DNA of 6,636 bases from assembly GCA_049282265.1 (NCBI GenBank), contig JBAPTR010000291.1:1-6636 (forward strand). The letters are read 5' to 3'. A program made the position numbers and the translations under genes. Source of the DNA: CAYUCJ01 sp049282265 (GTDB lineage: Bacteria > Desulfobacterota > DSM-4660 > Desulfatiglandales > Desulfatiglandaceae). This document shows positions 4,371 to 6,636 of this stretch, in pieces; position 1 is the stretch's first letter; every line of letters starts with the position of its first letter. A model generated the notes under the pieces. It had not been told where the DNA came from. It made no database searches and saw only the letters and a program-made list of their open reading frames with translations.

Positions 4371-4800
4371 CCTTGTCCTCGACAGTTACGCCCTCATCGG
4401 CTATCTCGAGAATGAACCCTTTTCTGACCAGGTCCAGCACATTCTCATGCAGGCGAAAAAGGGTTCTTTGCATCTCTATCTTCACGCTATTCATTTGGGC
4501 GAAGTCTATTACATTTCATTGAGGGAACAAGGTCGGAGTCAAGCGGACCTGGCCTATTCCAGGATCAAATCTCTGCCGATAAAGCTGATTGATCGCATCG
4601 ACGAAAAACTTCTACTGACAGCTGCCGGTCTCAAAGCCAGGTATCCTATTTCCTATGCGGATTCCTTTGCTGCTGCCCTGGCGATGACAAATAATTGTTC
4701 CCTTTTGACGGGAGACCCTGAATTCCGATCGCTTGAAAAACAAGGAATCATAAGCATAGAGTGGCTATCACAGAGCAGACAGGCGAAACCGACCAGATAA
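4354..4800 (+). CDS. vapC: VapC toxin, PIN-domain ribonuclease
   Basis: This 148-residue PIN-domain protein starts at TTG 4354; GGGAGG at 4339-4344 is its ribosome site and lies inside vapB. The four acidic metal ligands of PIN nucleases are present: Asp10 in LVLDSYAL, Glu50 in HLGEVYY, Asp103 in ISYADSFAAA and Asp121 in LLTGDPEF. The fold runs to IEWLS at about 135-139. VapC toxins are Mg-dependent endoribonucleases that cut tRNA or rRNA; the target cannot be told from sequence. The last residues (RQAKPTR) and the TAA are encoded by a dispersed repeat whose other copy is at 1092-1147, so the present carboxyl end is repeat-derived. That tail lies beyond the catalytic core and need not harm activity. 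Confidence 0.92.
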   Translation: MERPNSLVLDSYALIGYLENEPFSDQVQHILMQAKKGSLHLYLHAIHLGEVYYISLREQGRSQADLAYSRIKSLPIKLIDRIDEKLLLTAAGLKARYPISYADSFAAALAMTNNCSLLTGDPEFRSLEKQGIISIEWLSQSRQAKPTR

Positions 4801-4920
4801 ATCCGGTGGACCTGAAGCATTTGTCAAAATGAAAGATCCCCCTGCGCAACCTTAGCGTCCTTTGTTTACCCCGTAGCTCCGGAAGATGGTACTGGGGCGC
4901 CTTAGCGGTTCATTCTTCTT
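4779..4920. repeat. dispersed repeat modules overlapping the vapC end
   Basis: ACAGGCGAA at 4779 through GAAAGAT at 4837 aligns with 1092-1147 with few changes and small gaps, and contains the small hairpin CATTTGTCAAAATG (4818-4831). It is followed by ACCTTAGCGTCC (4849-4860), GGAAGATGGTACTGGGGCGC (4881-4900) and CTTAGCGGTTCATTCTTCTT (4901-4920), the same pieces found in the other intergenic mosaics but in a different join. The first 22 bases are inside the vapC coding frame. Confidence 0.75.
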
Positions 4921-5124
4921 TCTCTGATAGGTGACCAAAAAAACTGTGTAGTGTAAGTAAAATAAAGGAATAACTTATTTTTTTATCAGCGTCCCGCTCC
5001 CGCATCAGCGTCCCGCTCCCGCTCTCACGCTTTTCCATTGGAGCAAATCAATAGTAATATCTCCAATAAGATGATAAAGTAACTACCCACATCCATTACA
5101 GCGCTTGTAAAGGAGTTTTGAAAA
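4921..5124. other. leader region of the second DUF433 gene
   Basis: No gene. A 19-bp unit, ATCAGCGTCCCGCTCCCGC, is repeated exactly in tandem at 4985-5003 and 5004-5022; related GTCCCGCT(T/C)CCGCTC text is at 2275 and 6609. ATTGGAG (5037-5043) and CTCCAAT (5061-5067) are 7-bp inverted arms 17 bp apart in an AT-rich leader, a possible operator. I see no promoter pair here good enough to call, although GATAAA near 5073 could be a -10. Confidence 0.5.
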
Positions 5125-5373
5125 ATGGCCGACAAACAGCTTTTAATGAGGATTACCACAAATCCTGAGATCTTTTCAGGAAAGCCAATCATACGCGGAA
5201 TGCGGATTTCTGTTGAAATGATTGTAAGCCTTCTTGCACAGGGGGCTACCGTGGATGAACTCCTCGACGACTACCCGGATCTGGAGGCTGATGATATTCA
5301 GGCCTGTCTAGCATATGCACATGCCGTCATCGCACACGATTCACTGGACAGCGTTCGGGTAGGTGCACATTAG
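5125..5373 (+). CDS. DUF433-family antitoxin (2)
   Basis: This 82-residue protein starts at ATG 5125 with a strong AAAGGAG at 5109-5115. It has the DUF433 pattern: RITTNPEIFSGKPIIRGMRI (9-28), SVEMIVSLLAQGATVDELL, then YPDLEADDIQACLAYAHA (50-67). It is similar to but clearly diverged from the DUF433 protein at 2345-2575, so the two modules are different lineages rather than a recent duplication. It precedes a DUF5615 toxin gene by 17 nt and should act as its antitoxin and autoregulator by family precedent. Confidence 0.9.
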   Translation: MADKQLLMRITTNPEIFSGKPIIRGMRISVEMIVSLLAQGATVDELLDDYPDLEADDIQACLAYAHAVIAHDSLDSVRVGAH

Positions 5374-5390
5374 CACCGAGAGCAGTTCTG

Positions 5391-5696
5391 ATGAAATTTC
5401 TTATTGATCAATGTGCAGGTCGTGGTTTGGCGGACTGGCTGAGGAGTAACGGTCATGATTCAGTATACTCGGCAGCTTTGGGGCCTGATCCAGGAGATCT
5501 GGCTTTGCTTCAAAGGGCCGTTTCAGAAGAGAGGATATTGGTAACAATAGACACGGATTTCGGTCGCCTTGTGTATAGAGGCGGTGAAGTACAAAAAACC
5601 TTCGCCGTCTCACGTAGAATGTGTGTACGAGCAATAGTTCTGCGAAGCAGATTGCTTTTTCTCAGTTTCGTCAGGAAACTGGGAAAGCAACAATAG
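5391..5696 (+). CDS. DUF5615 PIN-like toxin (2), 3' end replaced by repeat
   Basis: This 101-residue reading starts at ATG 5391. Residues 1-67 are a clean DUF5615 amino part: MKFLIDQCAGRGLADWLRSN with Asp6, GHDSVYSAALGPDPGD, and ERILVTIDTDFGRLVYRGG with Asp54 and Asp56. DUF5615 proteins are PIN-like presumed ribonucleases paired with DUF433. After about residue 67 the family's usual continuation (the 'GLIRL' strand and carboxyl helices) is absent. Instead the chain reads KTFAVSRRMCVRAIVL and then, from about residue 86, translates the hairpin repeat also found at 1926-1972. The family is usually somewhat longer (about 110-120 residues, from memory). The gene is probably 3'-truncated and chimeric; activity is uncertain because the main acidic residues remain but the end of the fold is lost. 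Confidence 0.78.
   Translation: MKFLIDQCAGRGLADWLRSNGHDSVYSAALGPDPGDLALLQRAVSEERILVTIDTDFGRLVYRGGEVQKTFAVSRRMCVRAIVLRSRLLFLSFVRKLGKQQ
5648..5694. repeat. hairpin repeat copy H5, inside the toxin 3' end
   Basis: TTTCTCAGTTT (5658-5668), loop CGTCAGG, AAACTGGGAAA (5676-5686) form an 11-bp stem with one T:G wobble. Outer TTGCTTT and AAAGCAA sequences (from 5652 and 5684) can extend it. Relative to H4, one inner C:G pair is replaced by T:A on both arms, a compensated change. It supplies the last about 15 codons and the stop of the preceding toxin frame. Confidence 0.85.
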
Positions 5697-5712
5697 AGTT
5701 CCCGAGAGTTCT

Positions 5713-5748
5713 GCCTGTCGAAGATGCCGCCGCCATGCGGTGCGCCGT
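5713..5748. repeat. GCCTGTCGAAGATGCCGCC repeat block, copy 2
   Basis: The 19-mer at 5713-5731 is identical to 2173-2191 and 6378-6396. The following CATGCGGTGCGCCGT is shared with 6396 onward except for one base. It directly follows hairpin H5, whereas the 6378 copy follows a GCGTCCTTCGCGCCTTCG block, so the modules join in different orders. Confidence 0.75.
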
Positions 5749-5786
5749 TTTTGCTGGCGTTTTACTTGGTGGGGGCCAATAGACCA

Positions 5787-5805
5787 AGGAGAGTCCTTTT
5801 CTCCT
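5787..5805. repeat. small hairpin before hicB
   Basis: AGGAGA, loop GTCCTTT, TCTCCT form a 6-bp stem with a 7-nt loop. It lies between the repeat block and the hicB promoter candidate. It could be a weak terminator or a decayed hairpin repeat. Confidence 0.35.
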
Positions 5806-5815
5806 CTCATGAGGA

Positions 5816-5845
5816 TTGAATTTCCAAGATTGAGGTGTTTATGCT
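5816..5845 (+). promoter_or_regulatory. candidate promoter of hicBA
   Basis: TTGAAT (5816-5821), an 18-bp spacer, and TATGCT (5840-5845) lie about 39 bp before the hicB ATG. Both hexamers match consensus in four positions. It is moderate only. Confidence 0.4.
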
Positions 5846-5883
5846 TTCATACAAAGTGGTAGTCTAAAGGAGACCTGTTCTTT

Positions 5884-6090
5884 ATGGCAAAATTAACATT
5901 AGAGTATTGGGAAGATCAGGGGTGGCTTGTCGGCAGGCTTGTTGAGGCTCCGGGTGTTTTCAGCCAAGGGGAGAGCTTAGAAGAGCTCAAGGAGAACATC
6001 CGCGATGCTTACAAGCTTATGTCGGAAAGCGGTCCACTCGACTACTTTCCGCAGAGGAAAACTCGAATCGTCATGGAGCTGAGTTCTTGA
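5884..6090 (+). CDS. hicB: HicB-family antitoxin
   Basis: This 68-residue protein starts at ATG 5884, preceded by AAAGGAG at 5866-5872. It shows the HicB partial RNase-H-like fold: LTLEYWEDQGWLVGRLVEAPGV (4-25, split here as LTLEYWEDQGW and LVGRLVEAPGV), FSQGESLEELKENIRDAYKL (26-45), typical of the HicB_lk_antitox group. No separate carboxyl DNA-binding domain is visible, so this is the short HicB type. It is the first gene of the pair, the reverse of the classical hicA-hicB order. Its TGA overlaps the hicA TTG start (TTGA at 6087-6090). It should neutralise HicA by direct binding. Confidence 0.9.
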   Translation: MAKLTLEYWEDQGWLVGRLVEAPGVFSQGESLEELKENIRDAYKLMSESGPLDYFPQRKTRIVMELSS

Positions 6091-6272
6091 AACGGCGGGA
6101 TTTGATCCGTGAATTGGTAAATGAGGGCTGCTACTTGTATCGCCATGGATCAAATCATGATGTCTACATAAATTCCCAAAATGGCAAAAAGGCTCCTGTA
6201 CCAAGGCATCAAGAAATTCGGAATACCCTTTGTACTTTGATAAAAAATCAACTTGGCCTTACCAAAAAATAA
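6087..6272 (+). CDS. hicA: HicA-family mRNA interferase toxin
   Basis: This 61-residue basic protein begins at TTG 6087 within the hicB stop. It has the small double-stranded-RNA-binding-like fold of HicA (YcfA): MKRRDLIRELVNEGCYLYRH (1-20), GSNHDVYI (21-28) with the likely catalytic His24, then KKAPVPRHQEI (34-44) and LIKNQLGL. HicA toxins cleave mRNA independently of, or at, the ribosome and stop translation. Length and motifs are normal, so it looks functional. The following repeat (9-bp tandem units) starts two to three bases after the TAA. Confidence 0.9.
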   Translation: MKRRDLIRELVNEGCYLYRHGSNHDVYINSQNGKKAPVPRHQEIRNTLCTLIKNQLGLTKK

Positions 6273-6274
6273 AC

Positions 6275-6301
6275 GACCAAATAGACCAAATAGACCAAAT
6301 C
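6275..6301. repeat. 9-bp tandem repeat after hicA
   Basis: GACCAAATA at 6275-6283 and 6284-6292, and GACCAAATC at 6293-6301. Related but shorter text (CGAACCAGATAGACC at 1099, ACCGACCAGATAAATCC at 4788) leads into the small hairpin module in copies 1 and 3. This looks like the variable left edge of the same dispersed element. Confidence 0.75.
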
Positions 6302-6636
6302 CACCAGCAGATCCAGAGTGTTTCTCAAAACGAAAGATCTGCCCCACATCTCCACCCTTAGCGTCCTTCGCGCCTTCGCCTGTCGAAGATGCCGCCATGC
6401 GGTGCCCCGTAAAATTCCGAAGGACAGCGCAGCGTATTTCACTGGGGCTGGTTCAATCTTTCTCGATAGCCACCCAGAGGCATGTCTCTTTTTCAGGTCG
6501 TCCGTCCCGACCTGGAAAACAAACAAATAATCCCTCTTTGCGTCCTTAGCGCCTTCGCGGTTCAGCTTTCTTTCGCTTTTGCGGTTCAATCCTTTTTAAC
6601 CGCGCGCTTGTCCCGATTCGCGGGGCTACGCTCAAG
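6302..6636. repeat. intergenic mosaic of dispersed repeat modules, copy 4
   Basis: No gene to the end of the window; open frames on both strands are repeat shadows, including minus-strand frames reading GAKDAK. In order: a variant small hairpin TGTTTCTCAAAACG (6319-6332), a GCGTCCTTCGCGCCTTCG block (6361-6378), GCCTGTCGAAGATGCCGCC (6378-6396) with CATGCGGTGC, CACTGGGGCTGGTTCAATC, GGCATGTC before hairpin H3 (6489-6519), GCGTCCTTAGCGCCTTCGCGG (6540-6560), a second GCGGTTCAATCC (6581-6592), and a CGCTTGTCCCG block at 6605-6636. This is the most complete version of the mosaic in the window. Confidence 0.75.
6489..6519. repeat. hairpin repeat copy H3, covariant stem
   Basis: TTTTTCAGGTCG, loop TCCGTCC, CGACCTGGAAAA form a 12-bp stem with one T:G pair. 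Flanks match H1 and H2 (GGCATGT before, AACAAA after), but the inner stem sequence differs on both arms, so base pairing is kept while sequence changes. Confidence 0.82.

Noticed and set aside
4985..5022. A CRISPR array or integron attC array formed by the repeats
   Set aside because: The repeats are not regularly spaced with unique spacers, there are no cas or integrase genes, and the hairpins lack the attC core site pattern.
6150..6589. Minus- and plus-strand frames over the right-end repeat, including GAKDAK-containing readings
   Set aside because: They are typical spurious translations of the GCGTCCTTAGCGCC-type dispersed repeat, open on both strands because of its composition.

Overview
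The window reads as a bacterial chromosome segment of moderate G+C. It looks like an anaerobic deltaproteobacterium-type (Desulfobacterota) genome or metagenome bin, but that assignment is a weak inference from gene style and from the repeats, with no marker gene to support it. Every recognisable gene lies on the plus strand.

Left end (1-943): the dTDP-L-rhamnose cluster in the order rfbB (last 24 codons), rfbA, rfbC. rfbA is broken: its first ~10 codons are joined out of frame to its last ~77 codons, so about 200 codons, including the catalytic body, are missing. rfbC is intact. rfbD is not in the window.

Middle and right (944-6636): an accessory region with five toxin-antitoxin (TA) pairs and one regulator. 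In order these are a ribbon-helix-helix antitoxin with a RelE/ParE-like toxin carrying two CxxC pairs (1346-1914); a DUF433 antitoxin with a DUF5615 PIN-like toxin that has lost its middle (2345-2812); an orphan protein fusing an excisionase-type HTH to a response-regulator receiver domain (3087-3641); an AbrB-type VapB with a PIN VapC (4110-4800); a second DUF433/DUF5615 pair (5125-5696); and a HicB/HicA pair (5884-6272). Within each TA pair the genes overlap or nearly touch, with the antitoxin first. Several pairs have a good private promoter just upstream.

Between the genes lie mosaic, non-coding dispersed repeats built from a few recurring modules. One is a hairpin with an 11-bp core stem and 7-nt loop (five copies, paired sequence changes). 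Others are a smaller hairpin module with core CATTTGTCAAAATG (four copies), a 'GCGTCCTTAGCGCCTTAGCGGTTCA' type block, a 'GCCTGTCGAAGATGCCGCC' block (three identical 19-mers), and a GTCCCGCTCCCGCTC block. Repeats begin inside or within a few bases of the 3' ends of four toxin genes. In two cases (vapC and the second DUF5615) they supply the last codons and the stop.

The overall picture is a TA island in which repeat-promoter-antitoxin-toxin-repeat units alternate, and in which three genes (rfbA and both DUF5615 toxins) are damaged by internal deletion or 3' replacement. No transposase, integrase, CRISPR array, tRNA or rRNA is visible. The best candidate for something undescribed is the covarying hairpin repeat family and its link to TA gene ends.
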